This document shows, in pieces, positions 21,190 to 31,921 of a stretch of DNA of 64,000 nucleotides (its first letter is position 1; every line of letters starts with the position of its first letter). The DNA comes from Aricia agestis (taxonomy: Eukaryota; Arthropoda; Insecta; Lepidoptera; Lycaenidae): NCBI RefSeq assembly GCF_905147365.1, contig NC_056408.1, forward strand, positions 16,678,001 through 16,742,000, read 5' to 3'. The notes below the pieces were generated by a model that was not told the origin of the DNA, ran no database searches, and worked only from the letters and a program-made list of their open reading frames with translations. The translations under genes and the position numbers were made by a program.

Positions 21190-21632
21190 CAGCCAACGAA
21201 AGCGCGCGCATTTTTTAACTTCCGTAGAGGCATCGAATGTAGTCTAAAATCTCTAAAAAACAATATTCTTCTTTCTGTTATATATTGTGATCGCGGGCCG
21301 CAACTTTTACATGACTGGCCTAAGTAAACACCCCGGCATCATGATGCTATTCAGGGGATTTTCTTGCATCTGGGTGCACAAAATTTCTGCTTAATAATGC
21401 TAGATTTTAGCTTAATTGAAACACTGAACATCAGTTTATTATTCTTCTTAAAAATAAAAAAAGTACAATTTTTCATAGTAAACAACAGTTAGTAAAGGTT
21501 ATACAAAGCAAGAATTATATGAAGGCGTCGAAACGAATATTAGACAAGTTCTTAATACTAGAAGATACATTTCATTTTATATTATTTTATAGTCCGGTAA
21601 TTGATAATTTGATACAATCTTTGCTTTCATTA

Positions 21633-21812
21633 TTAATTTAACTTCGATTTGGATGAATAGATGAGAATACCGTATCTGTTAAGCTTCAGCGTTTGATTGT
21701 GCACTGCATTGAATGTATGAACCCAGCAATTGAATTCCGGCATAGCTTCAAGATCAAGTATGATGACTTCTCCGGTCAACCAACGGACCAGAACCAGTGT
21801 AGCGTCTGACAA
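21633..21812 (-). CDS. possible terminal exon of an unidentified gene
   Basis: Following an AG acceptor at 21813-21814 (TTTCAG), the minus strand is open for 59 codons to a TAA at 21633. It starts LSDATLVLVRWLTGEVIILD, continues with MPEFNCWVHTFNAVHNQ and ends ILIYSSKSKLN. The composition looks like a folded protein, and it is not a transposon motif I know. A GTAAGT donor lies upstream near 21908. It may be the last exon of a small host gene or a processed remnant. Confidence 0.3.
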   Translation of the reverse strand: MSDATLVLVRWLTGEVIILDLEAMPEFNCWVHTFNAVHNQTLKLNRYGILIYSSKSKLN

Positions 21813-22103
21813 CTGAAATTAAATACAATCAAATGATTTTAATATCCACCACGTTAGATTCAAAATATTGGCTAAATGCACAGAGTATTTACAGGTGGTA
21901 TAGACTTACGCTGGGGTCCGCATGGGAGTATGAAGAGCTCACGTCTCTGAGGTGTGACGGGTTCGACCTATTTGCCGGCAAGTCTTTTTGCACTCGTCAC
22001 AGTTGGCATCTCTATCGGCTGAAGGGGTTAGATTGCTGAAGTGTTTCATCAGTCATAAACTTAAAGGTTTTTTTGTTATGAGGTGTACGATTAATGTACT
22101 CAC

Positions 22104-22232
22104 TGCGTGCCTATCCGGAAATTCGGTATCACTGCATTTTAGCGTCTCTGCGGTAGTGCGTCCTGGCTTCGCCTGCGCCAGCGACATTGCAAACATCAAG
22201 ATCAACAAAACCGTCGCTGTGCACGGTATTGT
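22104..22232 (-). CDS. possible signal-peptide exon
   Basis: Between an AG acceptor (22233-22234) and a GTGAGT donor (22103 leftward) lies a 43-codon open exon reading TIPCTATVLLILMFAMSLAQ then AKPGRTTAETLKCSDTEFPD. The first part is a strong secretory signal (hydrophobic core, small residues at SLAQA). It may be an early exon of a small secreted protein, possibly together with 21633-21812, but I could not join them in frame with confidence. Confidence 0.3.
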
Positions 22233-22261
22233 CTGATAGAGAATAAAAAAATACAACATAT

Positions 22262-22691
22262 TGTTACGTGCTAGGGTTCGAAGGATTCGGAGAGAAAGAC
22301 CTGCTGACTCTCTTGAAGACTTTATTCGCAAACACTAAGTCACACAAAGCACTATGTCCAGAAACACTAAGCACTATCACTGTCCTAGGTCGTAGCCGAG
22401 TCGTAGGTTCACTGGTTCACTCACTATTGATCACTTGTTTCCACTTCGAAGTCGCCTCGAAGATCGCTCAGACGAAACTGAATTACCGGCCTGTCTGCCT
22501 GCGACTGTTTATACGGCCGCGACGAATTCTGGACTGCACGAGAACATTCTTTTCGCGTAAACAAGTGTGGTATAATTCTAGAAGCCTAACGCCATCTAGT
22601 ATCGAATAGTGGATTTACGCTGTCTGTGTTCACTCGATAAGTTTCGCTGGTTTGACCCTAGATGGCACTATGTGTCCGTATCCGTAACTCT
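22262..22691 (+). repeat. candidate solo LTR
   Basis: The block starts TGTTACGTGCTAGGG and ends near CCGTAAC, giving short inverted ends (TGTTACG/CGTAAC). It has LTR-like content: a TATA-like TTTATACGG at about 22508 and no coding frame. No partner LTR was found in the window and no target duplication is clear. Confidence 0.3.
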
Positions 22692-22811
22692 GAAGTGAGA
22701 ATCCTAATGAATGATACAATGAATTCACACAAAGTTCCCTGATATATTCTGTTTAAATTATACAAAATTACCCCACGTCCTATAACAAAGTGCATCTCAA
22801 AAAAAAAAGAT

Positions 22812-22868
22812 AAAAATGTATAAAAATATGCCATACCTAGTGGGTATGACATATTTTTTATACATTTT
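22812..22868. repeat. AT-rich hairpin
   Basis: About 25-bp arms (AAAATGTATAAAAATATG.. and its complement) surround a 4-bp loop. It lies in intergenic sequence just left of a stretch (22900-23160) that holds an unrecognised minus-strand frame. Confidence 0.55.
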
Positions 22869-23823
22869 AGTGACTTACACTTTACAGTTAGTAACTTCAT
22901 TTTGTTACCTTTGTATGGACAAATTGCTTTAAAAATAGTTCAGGCGTAAAAATTCGTTTGTATGAGTATTTATGTACCGATTTTAAAAATTCTTTTTTGT
23001 TTGAAAGGGGGACCCAGAGTAGTCCCACTGCTATAAAATCAGGTCTCTGGTTTCCAGGATCCTGGAGAAATGTAAGTAAAATCTCGAAAATAAGATCATT
23101 TTTTGTACCCCCTGATAACTCTTGAAGCAAGCTCTTGGTTTCTGAGATACCCATGATTGAAGTTTGAGGTTATGACTGCACAAATAGCCGGTTGCACCAA
23201 ATCTTCATTTTACGAATTCGTATAAAGTAACGTAAAAAGTAAACGTAAATTGTAAAAAGTTATTGCACCACCATTTTGCGATACGTTTTACCGTTACATT
23301 ATACGGTTACTTTTTACGGAGCTCAAACAATTCTCATAACGTAAAAGTAATGACTTTTTGACAGTTCGTTCGTAGTATTTTGCAATTAAGATTCGTGTTT
23401 AGGTTATAGAGCCTAGATTTTGTACTAAGTACTATATAAATATTTTATATTGAGAATAAATCACAGTAGCGACAGCAATATGTCTTCTACAAGTAGTTCC
23501 GACAGTGATGTGGAAAAGAAGTTTTCCATGCGTGGGTTTAAAACTACGGGTGCATAGAAAGAATATGGAAGCAGTAATAGTTGCTACCGCTGTTCTACAT
23601 AATATCTGTAGAGACCAAAATGAATCATGGAACTATGAAGACTCTGATTAGCCGGGTCCACACCGGACGATCCATCGATCCCGCGATCCGCGATCCAGGA
23701 TCGCGGAGCGTGGATCGTGGATCGTGTTATGCCGATCCACTCTTGGAAACTTGCGATCCCAAATATGCGCTCCAAGCGATCCTAAGGCGATCCGTGATTC
23801 AGCCAGTCTAACTCTTGTACGAT

Positions 23824-25895
23824 ATGGAGTCACACGTACAACGGCGGCGTCTTGCCGTTGCAGCAGTAACTTTTATTTTGCTTAAATGCTTGCGCAAAAA
23901 ATCACAAAAAAGAAAACGACGGTTTTGGGTGAAACAAATTTACAAAAATCGCTTGGAATCTGGGACTCAGCTGTACGCAGAGTTAGTGTCAGATAAAGTT
24001 GAACACAATTTTGCAAGAATGAATGCTAATCAATTTGAGATATTGTGTTCATTATTAAATAACAAGCTAAGAAAGAATGATACAAATTATAGAGATGCCA
24101 TTACTGTGAAGGAAAGATTATTACTAACATTGAGATTTTTAGCAACTGGAGATTCGTACGTCAGTTTGCAGTATCTGTTCCGCATTTCCAAACAGTCTAT
24201 ATCGATAATTATTCCTGAAGTTTGTGAAGCCATCATTGACCTGTTAAATGATAATGTAAAGGTAAGTAAAACCATACTTTATTACTCAATAAAAAAGTAG
24301 TGTATTACAATCATAATTTAAAGAAGTAACATGTTTACAATTATTAATTATTTTTTGAAAACATGATATAGGTAGGTACTTATTTAATTCGGTGGTGACT
24401 GTGGAAGTGAATAATCCTGAGGTTTCAGAAATTGGGACTGCGATGAATTGGAGGCTAGATGAGCAGACGGTGATGTCTGTGGAATTGGAGCTGGATAATT
24501 TTGAGGTTGTAGAGACTGGGAGTGTGATGAAGTGGATGCTATTGGTGTGCCAGGGTATGAATTAGTGTAATATCCATAATTGCTATCCCCATATCTTCCT
24601 GTGTCAGCTTGAAAAATAACTTGGCATATAGCATTTTTGACATTAACTAATGTTACTGCATCATATTTCCGCAATTCAGTAGATATATACTGCCCGAAAG
24701 CAATGTAAGAATCAGTTTCCGGTTGTGGTGGCTGAGCACATTGTTGCAGAAGTTGGAAAGCCTCTGAAAGAGTTTCATCTGATATGTCATCTGCATTATT
24801 AGAAGTAGTTTTCTTTCTTTTTTTTTGTTCTTTTGTTTGTTGTTTGGACACTGGATTGTGCATTCTGATCATTCTGCTCTCTACTCTGATCTGTGTGGTG
24901 GTTGGCTCTCTCCGGTTGTGTGTCACTAGTAATGTTACTGTTCTCGTTTTCGCTCACTGTAGTATTAACTTCAAGTTCCCCTTCAGTCGTATCAGATTCT
25001 ACCTGTAACAACAATTATTATTACTATTTACTGCTTATTCTTATTTTCAGCTTTATATTATAATTAAGATCTCCTTTATTTTCAGGTGCCGTCAACTAAA
25101 GAAGAATGGCGTACAGTTTCTCAGCAATTCGAGAATAAGTGGAATTTCCCACACGTGATAGGAGCGATGGACGGCAAACACGTCGCTATACAATCGCCTT
25201 TTAATAGTGGCAACGACTTTGATAATTACAAATTATTTCCTAGTATTGTTCTTTTTGCATTAGTAGATGCAAATTATAGGTTCCTGTATGTGAATGTTGG
25301 GACTAAAGGCAGAATATCAGATGGAGGCGTGTTCAAAAGCACAAATTTATATAAAAAACTTGAAAAAAAAGAGCTAAATATTCCTCCACCGGAGATATTG
25401 CAAGTTCCCTATAAAATTGAGGTACCCTATTATATACTAGGTGATAAAGCTTTTCAGCTTAATGATTATACTATGAAACCATACGATGGTACACGGGAAA
25501 GGGGTTCTTGTGAAAGAATTTTCAACTACCGACTGTCAAGAGCACGTAGAGTAGTTGAAAACGCGTTTGGAGTACTTAGTTCTGTCTACAGAGTCCTGCG
25601 TAAACCTATGCTTTTGGAACCAGAAACTGCGACTAAAGTCGTGCTGGCAACGGTTCATCTATATAACTACTTACGCAGTAATCCTAACTTTATATCGCCA
25701 GGAACGTTTGATACAGTACAGGAGAATGGAGAAGTAATACCTGGAAGCTGGCGAAATGAACCGCCATCACAATCGCTACAACCGATGGCCGTCGTACCAA
25801 GAAGAGCAACAAAAAATGCCACTACAATACGGTCCCACTTTGCAAGACACTTTGTTACAAACCATACAATAGTTTGGCAAAATGAATATCAGTAA
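23824..25895 (+). CDS. Harbinger (HARBI1-like) transposase, 415 aa, two exons, intact
   Basis: Exon 1 is 23824-24261 (ATG to AAG|GTAAGT) and exon 2 is 25086-25895 (TTTTCAG| to TAA), joining in phase. The N-terminal part has a basic start, a helical region and LRFLATGDSYVSLQYLFRIS. The DDE nuclease has GAMDGKHVAI (first Asp), YYILGDKAFQL (second Asp) and RARRVVENAFGVLSS (Glu), and ends with VVLATVHLYNYLRSN. Length and motif order fit a complete PIF/Harbinger transposase, which needs a Myb/MADF partner for nuclear import and DNA binding. The intron holds the last exon of that partner on the other strand. Confidence 0.88.
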
Positions 25896-26409
25896 ACTAA
25901 TAGCTCACATGTTCCAATGTATCGCGTGTGGTTCCGGGTTCATTTTTATCCGCCATAAAGTCGAAGTCATCATACGCAAACCACTTTGATTTATATGTAT
26001 CTTGAGCACCTGAAATAAACAAGTTACTCATTAAAATAACCACGTGTATTTCTAACAGCTTAAATGTAAAAAGCGAAATCACGTGAAATCCACAGTAAAT
26101 ATTATGATGTAATTACTTATAATAAAATATATAATTTTAATACCTACAGATAAAAAGTAGCTTTGTTTTCTTACCGGATCCAGTTATACGGCTTTGCTTC
26201 TCTCTGTGTTTCTCCCTTCTGTAGCCTCCCGCCAGAGATCGCATTTTTTTCTTTAGGTTCTCGATCGACTTATTCCCCATTTCACGAGAAATCTGACACC
26301 AAGCATCATCTCTAACACCTCTATTGGTGTAATTAGAATCTTTGGGATCCCATAAACATTTAAATTCTTTATAAAGCGATATCAAACGGCGACTTTCTGA
26401 GATGTCCAT
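24384..26409 (-). pseudogene. Harbinger MADF-BESS partner gene, three exons, one-base frameshift
   Basis: Exon 1 (26175-26409, ATG at 26409) is a MADF domain: RRLISLYKEFKCLWDPKDSN, then MGNKSIENLKKKMRSLAGGY. Exon 2 (25909-26009) has KWFAYDDFDFMADKNEPGTT. Exon 3 (24384-25002) has an acidic/Ser-Asn linker, a basic patch, a BESS-like helix (TDSYIAFGQYISTELRKYD) and a Ser/Pro/Gln-rich tail. Splice phases agree. A 9-base A run (complement of 24818-24826) puts exon 3 out of frame by one base, which either kills the protein or is a sequencing error. Intron 2 contains transposase exon 2, and exon 3 lies in the transposase intron. Confidence 0.75.
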
Positions 26410-26847
26410 GGCGAGGTGGATCGCGCGAACCAACACAACCGTCCACACCGCGCGCATCACGCAACTGAGGCACCTTTGAGGCTGGCACAAAAACCGACCG
26501 CACACGGATCGCGCGAGGTAGGGAGCGCGCGCTCCAATACGTGCGCATGGATCGCGCGCGGCACGTCCACACCGCCTGCATCTTTGGATCGCGCTGCTGC
26601 CGCGCGCGATCGGAGCGCGATGGATCGTCCGGTGTGGACCCGGCTATTTACCCACTGAAGAACCGGCAGTACCAATTCATGAAGCATCAACAATAAGCGG
26701 AGTGACTGCACGGAACAACCTTGTGAGGGACTTTTTTACAATTATGATGTGACCTCTTATGACATGGACCATGGTAGGGGAGAGATTTGTGTTTTAAATG
26801 TGTAGTAAATAAAATATAAAAAATTATATAAATCTTTTATTTAATTC

Positions 26848-28680
26848 TTAATTATGTATATTATTACATTGTTTTTCTAATAAAAGTAACTCTAACTCCA
26901 ATTTTTTCTTAATTAATTGTTTTATATCAATTTCTAAATTGTGTGCATCACACTCTAGCAACAATTTTTTCTTCTCTAATGAGGCATTTTCAGACTTTTT
27001 TTCTAAAATCTCTACCTCTAATGATGTTTTTTTCTTATTGACATCTTCTTTATTATTCAGCCATTGGATTTTTTTCTCTGCTACCTCCACAAACTTTGAC
27101 CTCGTGTACTGAGGCGTTGATTGCACCAATGGAGTGTCTGTAAATTATAATTACCGTTAGGTACACTCATAAACCCTGAGAATGAGAGCTCTAAAATGAC
27201 TATTTACATTTTACAACCCTATTCAGTTAACATCAGCTTATAGACGTCCCACTGCTGGGCACAGGCCTTCCTTATAAACTTGAGGAGTTTGCACCATTAA
27301 CCCACCGCCCTGGTCCAATGCGAGTTAGCGGGTATTAATGACATCCATCTTACGGTACACCTTCGAGGTCGTCGATATGCAGTGAATATTGTAATATATC
27401 TTACCATTCAGCTTCTGTCTCTTGATAAGTGAAGAACTCTTACATAAATCACTTTTATCTGGAAACAAGAAATAATTTTATTAAATAACATGGCAATTTG
27501 TAGAAGTGATTACAGAAACAAATCAAACATTTTATTGATCTATGTCCAGTAATGGACGAAAATTTACTTTACCTTTGATTGATGTAGCATCAATTTTATC
27601 ATTTGTTTTCTGTGTAGTACACAAAATTGGCTGCATATAATACGAGTTGGTGGTATTCTCGAAAGATTCTGTAATAAAATTGTTTAATATGTGAATCATA
27701 GAAAGAAATTTATTAGATATAGTAAAATAAAAATAGAATTTAAGTACCTTCTTCTGGTATGGTGACAGTGGCTGGTGGCGACAAAAAGTCGATGGTATCA
27801 TTACCCAACACGATAATGTTACTTGAGACGGTCTCTGAAATATTAAAATGTTTTAAAATTACTGGAAAATAAGATTATGGAATCTACTAATATGCATTAA
27901 ATTAAAGTTACACTAATACAGTAAAGTATTTGAACCTGCGGTGGGATGAAAAAGTATTGTCCAATATTCTGAAGGTACCTACTACTACCTACTACTACCT
28001 CGTTTAAAGATATAAAATACCTTATCACTTACTATCGGAATCAAATTTTGAAGGTGTTCCTTCTATAGATTCACGGGCTGTGTCTATTAAAATGGCAGTT
28101 GTGTCATCGAGTGGAGCAGGACCTTTTCCACCACCAGTCTGCCGATGTGCTCTTTTATAAGCAGCTACATCCTGTAAATGATAAATTGATAATAAAGAAA
28201 ATTAACATACATGTGTATTTCATACACCTAAAAGTTACCTATCCTCAGACAATTTTACTACCTTTTTGGCATTCCTTTTCATGTAGTCCCACTTATTCTT
28301 TAATTGGGTCGTACTTCTGCTTACTGAGCATGCAGGATCGTTGTTAAATTCCACAGTTAGTGACTGCCATGCCTCGTCTCTTTGTTTTGGTGTAACTTTG
28401 CCTAAACATAAATAACACGTGTTTTAACACTATAAACACAAGTAATAAGCTCTGTAATAAAATGTAGCTAACCTGTTTGCTTATTTAATACAACATGCTT
28501 GTATTTTTTCATTAAAGTATTTAATAAAATTAACTCGTTCTCATTAAATTTTGCACTGCGTTGTCTGAAACAATACCATATCATTCGTTAATTTTCCTTG
28601 ATAATATTAGGCAAATAATTCCGTTTGTAAGTTACTTACTTTTCTTGCAGAATATCACCTTCAAAAATAATATTTTCCAT
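26848..28680 (-). CDS. Myb/SANT-like DNA-binding protein, eight exons, 312 aa
   Basis: Exons: 28640-28680, 28473-28564, 28262-28401, 28033-28171, 27748-27834, 27573-27668, 27405-27458 and 26848-27137. All have GT-AG borders and phases that join without a stop, 939 nt in total. Exons 2-3 encode a Myb/SANT-like (MSANTD3-type) domain: QRSAKFNENELILLNTLMKK, ..YKHVVLNKQT, ..QRDEAWQSLTVEFN and LKNKWDYMKRNAKK. The C-terminus (exon 8) is a long Lys/Glu/Leu coiled coil. In Harbinger elements such a protein carries the transposase to the nucleus and to the ends. Its own transposase is destroyed, so it may serve other copies or be drifting. A retroposon tail sits in intron 7. Confidence 0.82.
27228..27375 (+). 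repeat. retroposon tail in intron 7 of the Myb-like gene
   Basis: 'gacgtcccactgctgggcac' followed by 'aggccttcc' and a GC-richer stretch is a motif I recognise from many lepidopteran interspersed repeats. It lies wholly between exons 7 and 8 of the minus-strand gene and leaves the splice sites intact. Confidence 0.5.
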
Positions 28681-29107
28681 TATTTATGAATACAAGTACT
28701 TAAAAGTATTTGGATCAAAACAAAAATCACCAGAAAAAATACTCAAAGCTACTGAACCTAAGATTAGTACCGTACTGAACTGACTGAGTACTGACTGACA
28801 GTTGACAGTTGACTGTTTGACACAAGAATAGTATGTCTTACCACATATCAAATAAAAACTACCATAGTAGTAAAAAACTACTAAGGTAAAATGGTAGAAT
28901 TAACGCATCATACGTATAGCAATCAATTATACGGTTACTTTTACTCATGTTTTTTTGGTGCAACATAGATTTACGAATTCGTAATAGTAACGGAATTGTT
29001 TAAAGTAAAACGTAAAACTGAATTTGTAAATACGCTGCAATTTTGGTGCAACCGGCTGTAAAAGTGTTGAAATTCAGTTTTGGATCATCGATTTACGCAG
29101 CTTCGGC

Positions 29108-29400
29108 TCACATGGTGCCATCATTTTAATTAATTTGTATTGTCCATGTACACATAATTAATTGCCTTTAATAGTTCTTCAAATGGATCGGTATGGTTGA
29201 CCCTTATTTCTCGCCTCCATAAGTATTCTCACAGCCAATCCGTGAAGTCTGCTTTATTTTGTTCCTGCTTGAATTGTTTTTTCAGTCCCCTCCACTGGCT
29301 ATGGGGGACATACGCAGCGCATTGAGGCGCTGCGTGTGTCCCCCATATTCTGGTGCCACAAAGAATCATGGCAGAGTTCCATACAACGAAATACCTGGAT
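29108..29400 (-). pseudogene. Merlin (ISXO2-like) transposase 3' fragment with fold-back insertion
   Basis: The minus strand matches the C-terminal end of the Merlin copy at 41.1 kb (WLCENLWSRKIRVNHTDPFE.. and INYVHVDNTN there; closely similar here, with a stop). Relative to that copy, an inverted duplication is inserted around 29290-29335: TATGGGGGACATACGCAGCG is mirrored after a short loop. The DDE core is missing. Confidence 0.65.
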
Positions 29401-30180
29401 TTTTTTTCCGGCGTCTAAGGTTGAAAAAATATTTAAAAGATAGCAAATACATTACTTAATCATATTCAAAAACAATTTTGTCTTATCGAGGCCACAAAAT
29501 AACTTATTCAAATATTTGTTTTTTTGAGGTTATATGCTAATAATTACAAAAGTATTAATTATTATGTTTGTTGTTGACTTCCCGCCTTATTTTTACCGCC
29601 TTATTATTAATAATTAATAGTTATATCCGCTTATATTGTTATAATACCATTTTATATTAAATAAGTAGGTATTAAAATCTGAAATAAATACATCTTCTTT
29701 TAGTATACTTACTTAATACATCTATAATAAATTAATAATAGGTAAGTATATATCGGAGTTTTACTAGGTAGCGCATTTTAATTATTGTTCACGGGTCACA
29801 AATAATAAAAACGAATTATGATTATTCGTAGTAGGAAATATCATGATTCGTTTTTATTAAGTACTTATTTGTTTTTGTTTGATTGTAATATTATGTAAGT
29901 ACCTGTAGGAATTTCTTACAGGTAAGTACCTACATAATATTATTATAATTTTCTCTATACCTAATCTGTGTCTTAAAAGAAAAAGCCAAAAAAATCTTTG
30001 CAAGTAAGTATATTAATCATTTTGTTGAAAAAATGACATGTTATTATTTCATTTTAGATATCCTATATATATCTCATATTACAAAAAATGCATGATTTAT
30101 TTAGCGCTTATGTAATAATGGCTTAATTAATATACTTAATTGTAATGGTTAAGTAAATAAAACACTTATTGATATTTCAA
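29401..30180. other. AT-rich, no gene; two hairpins
   Basis: Very AT-rich sequence. 29804-29822 pairs with 29840-29858 (19-bp arms, one mismatch). About 29888-29908 pairs imperfectly with 29916-29941. No coding domain was seen. Confidence 0.5.
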
Positions 30181-30185
30181 AGTAT

Positions 30186-30690
30186 TTATTCATCATCCTC
30201 TCGTATAACAATATCATCTAAATATTCTGCTGGTGCTGATATATTTGTTTCATGCCTAGCCCATCCAAGATACCACACAACCGTCATAACGTGTGAGCAA
30301 CATCCTACAGTTCGTGGACCAACTTTGCAGTTGCAGCAGTATTCAACTATGCCAGATCGACTCAAATTATTATTTTCTATTAATATGTAAACATAATACT
30401 GCTTCCTCGACACATATCGCGACTTTATTTTTCCTCTTATAAGCGTTGTTGGTGCATTTCCTCTTAAATTGTTTTCTGATACGTTTAAATTCTCTGAGCA
30501 AACTTCGATTCGATATCCACCATGGAAACGAATATGCTCACCGTAATAGGAACGCGCTTGACGAATCTGATACGTTCCCAAGGCAAACAAAATGAGGTCT
30601 CTATATTCCAATCGAGGAAATGGAAAAGTATTATCACGATAGCAGTAATACTTTGGAAGCGTGCGGTTTGCCTGTTGATATTGTTTGTCT
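30186..30690 (-). pseudogene. SWIM zinc-finger protein C-terminal fragment
   Basis: The minus strand reads LPKYYCYRDNTFPFPRLEY, then LGTYQIRQARSYYGEHI, ending with VEYCCNCKVGPRTVGCCSHV and MTVVWYLGWARH. The last is a SWIM-type Cys-X-Cys...Cys-X-His zinc motif. It matches the C-terminus of a family of multicopy uncharacterised insect SWIM proteins that I consider transposon-derived. A stop follows at 30186. The upstream part is cut off by a retroposon at about 30750. Function unknown. Confidence 0.6.
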
Positions 30691-30748
30691 CAACTAATAT
30701 GGCTAAATTATTTTCTAAGTTCAATCTTTCATTAATTATATTTAATAC

Positions 30749-31449
30749 TAGCTGTTGCCCGCGACTTCGTCCGCGTGGACTTCAGTTTATAGTACTTTAT
30801 AGCGCGCGATGTCAACAAAATTGGTGTCAAAAGCTTTTATAAAAAAACCCTGGTACCCCTTAAATCAGTACAGCTGTGCAGTGTGCACACAATAAGTATT
30901 TCATTTTTTTATATTAAACTTTATATTTTATGCCAAATTTTAAAGCTTATTTAGCCCTCCGATTACACAACTTTACCCATAAACTATTTATCATTGATAG
31001 ATTTAAGGTTACGTCACTGCACAGATAAAGTACTGAGTTATTTAATACCGTAGAATAGATATAACAATCGAAAAAAATCGAAACTTAAATGTAAGATGAT
31101 ACCACGTCTTATAGGAAGACTTTTGAGCAAGCGTCAGCGCGATGTAGAAGACGCACGGCGCCATCTATTATGAATTGTTGAAACTAACTTAATTTGAACA
31201 AATTTACGCATTTTCACCCCCTTACAACCCTTTTTTCCAGTAAAAAAAGTAGCCTATGTCCTTTCTCAGGCTTTAGACTATCTGTATACAAAATTTCATT
31301 ACCATCGGTTCGGTAGTTTTGGCGTTTGGCGTGAAAGCGAGACTGACAGACAGACAGACAGACAGAGATACTTTTGGCGTTTGGCGTGAAAGCGAGACTG
31401 ACAGACAGACAGACAGAGATACTTTCGCATTCATAATATTAGTATAGAT
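30749..31449 (+). repeat. Lepidopteran-type retroposon with internal duplication
   Basis: Begins 'actagctgttgcccgcgact' and ends 'cataatattagtatagat'. Near its end a segment of about 60 bp containing 'tttggcgtttggcgtgaaagcg' plus a CAGA microsatellite is repeated (about 31318 and 31373). The sequence matches the short version at 47.1 kb and, reversed, that at 5.8 kb. Confidence 0.65.
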
Positions 31450-31886
31450 AATATTCTAACGTATTAAAAACTATAAACAAAAACATACTAACTAATAAGT
31501 ATGATTAGTTCTATGTTACAATAAAGTAAAAAATAAAACGCCATCTGTTGAATCGTATTAGAACTAAAATGTTCATTCCATCGATATATTTCTGGATTTT
31601 TTATAATATTATACATAAAATATGTTCAAGATTTTTGAAATTTTATTTTAATACACATCCAAGACCCAGGAAAATTCAAAACTTTTTGTTCCGCCTGCGG
31701 GACTCGAACCCAGGACCCCCGGGATGAGCGCTGGCCACGCGCAATGCGAATTCATTTTCATCGAAATTTTCATGGAAATAAGATATTTTCCCACATCAAA
31801 ATGTAGCCTATGTCCTTTCTCAGACTCTAGAATAACTGTATACAAAATTTCATTGCAATCGGTTCAGTAGTTTTGGCGTGAAAGCA

Positions 31887-31921
<35 letters not shown>

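Larger units (their letters stand above)
23650..26645. mobile_element. younger nested Harbinger element, about 3.0 kb, apparently complete
   Basis: The inverted ends read AGCCGGGTCCACACCGGACG at 23650 and its complement at 26626-26645; the match continues to GATCCATCG. They are flanked by ATT (23647-23649 and 26646-26648); a TA duplication with ends one base shorter fits equally well. Removing the element rejoins the old transposase frame. Both subterminal regions are packed with GATC-containing repeats (GGATCG, CGATCC, GGATCGCGCG). Confidence 0.87.
23480..26755 (+). pseudogene. old Harbinger transposase remnant, split by nested element
   Basis: A start MSSTSSSDSDVEKKFS at 23480 runs into a stop. 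Then, fused by deletion, comes the transposase C-terminus KNMEAVIVATAVLHNICRDQ at about 23560. It breaks off at 23649 where the young Harbinger begins and resumes at 26646 with ..PTEEPAVPIHEASTISGV and TARNNLVRDFF, stop at about 26753. 'LHNIC' and 'R..(L/I)..FF' are typical of HARBI1 C-termini. The whole catalytic centre is deleted. Confidence 0.75.
23187..29057. mobile_element. older Harbinger element (outer), ends AGCCGGTTGCACCAAA
   Basis: The left end at 23187 (AGCCGGTTGCACCAAA) is matched in inverted orientation at 29042-29057. Inside are, on the plus strand, remnants of a transposase and, on the minus strand, a complete Myb/SANT-like gene: the two-gene, tail-to-tail Harbinger plan. A second Harbinger is inserted at 23650-26645. 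No clean 3-bp target duplication remains at the outer ends, consistent with age. Confidence 0.75.
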
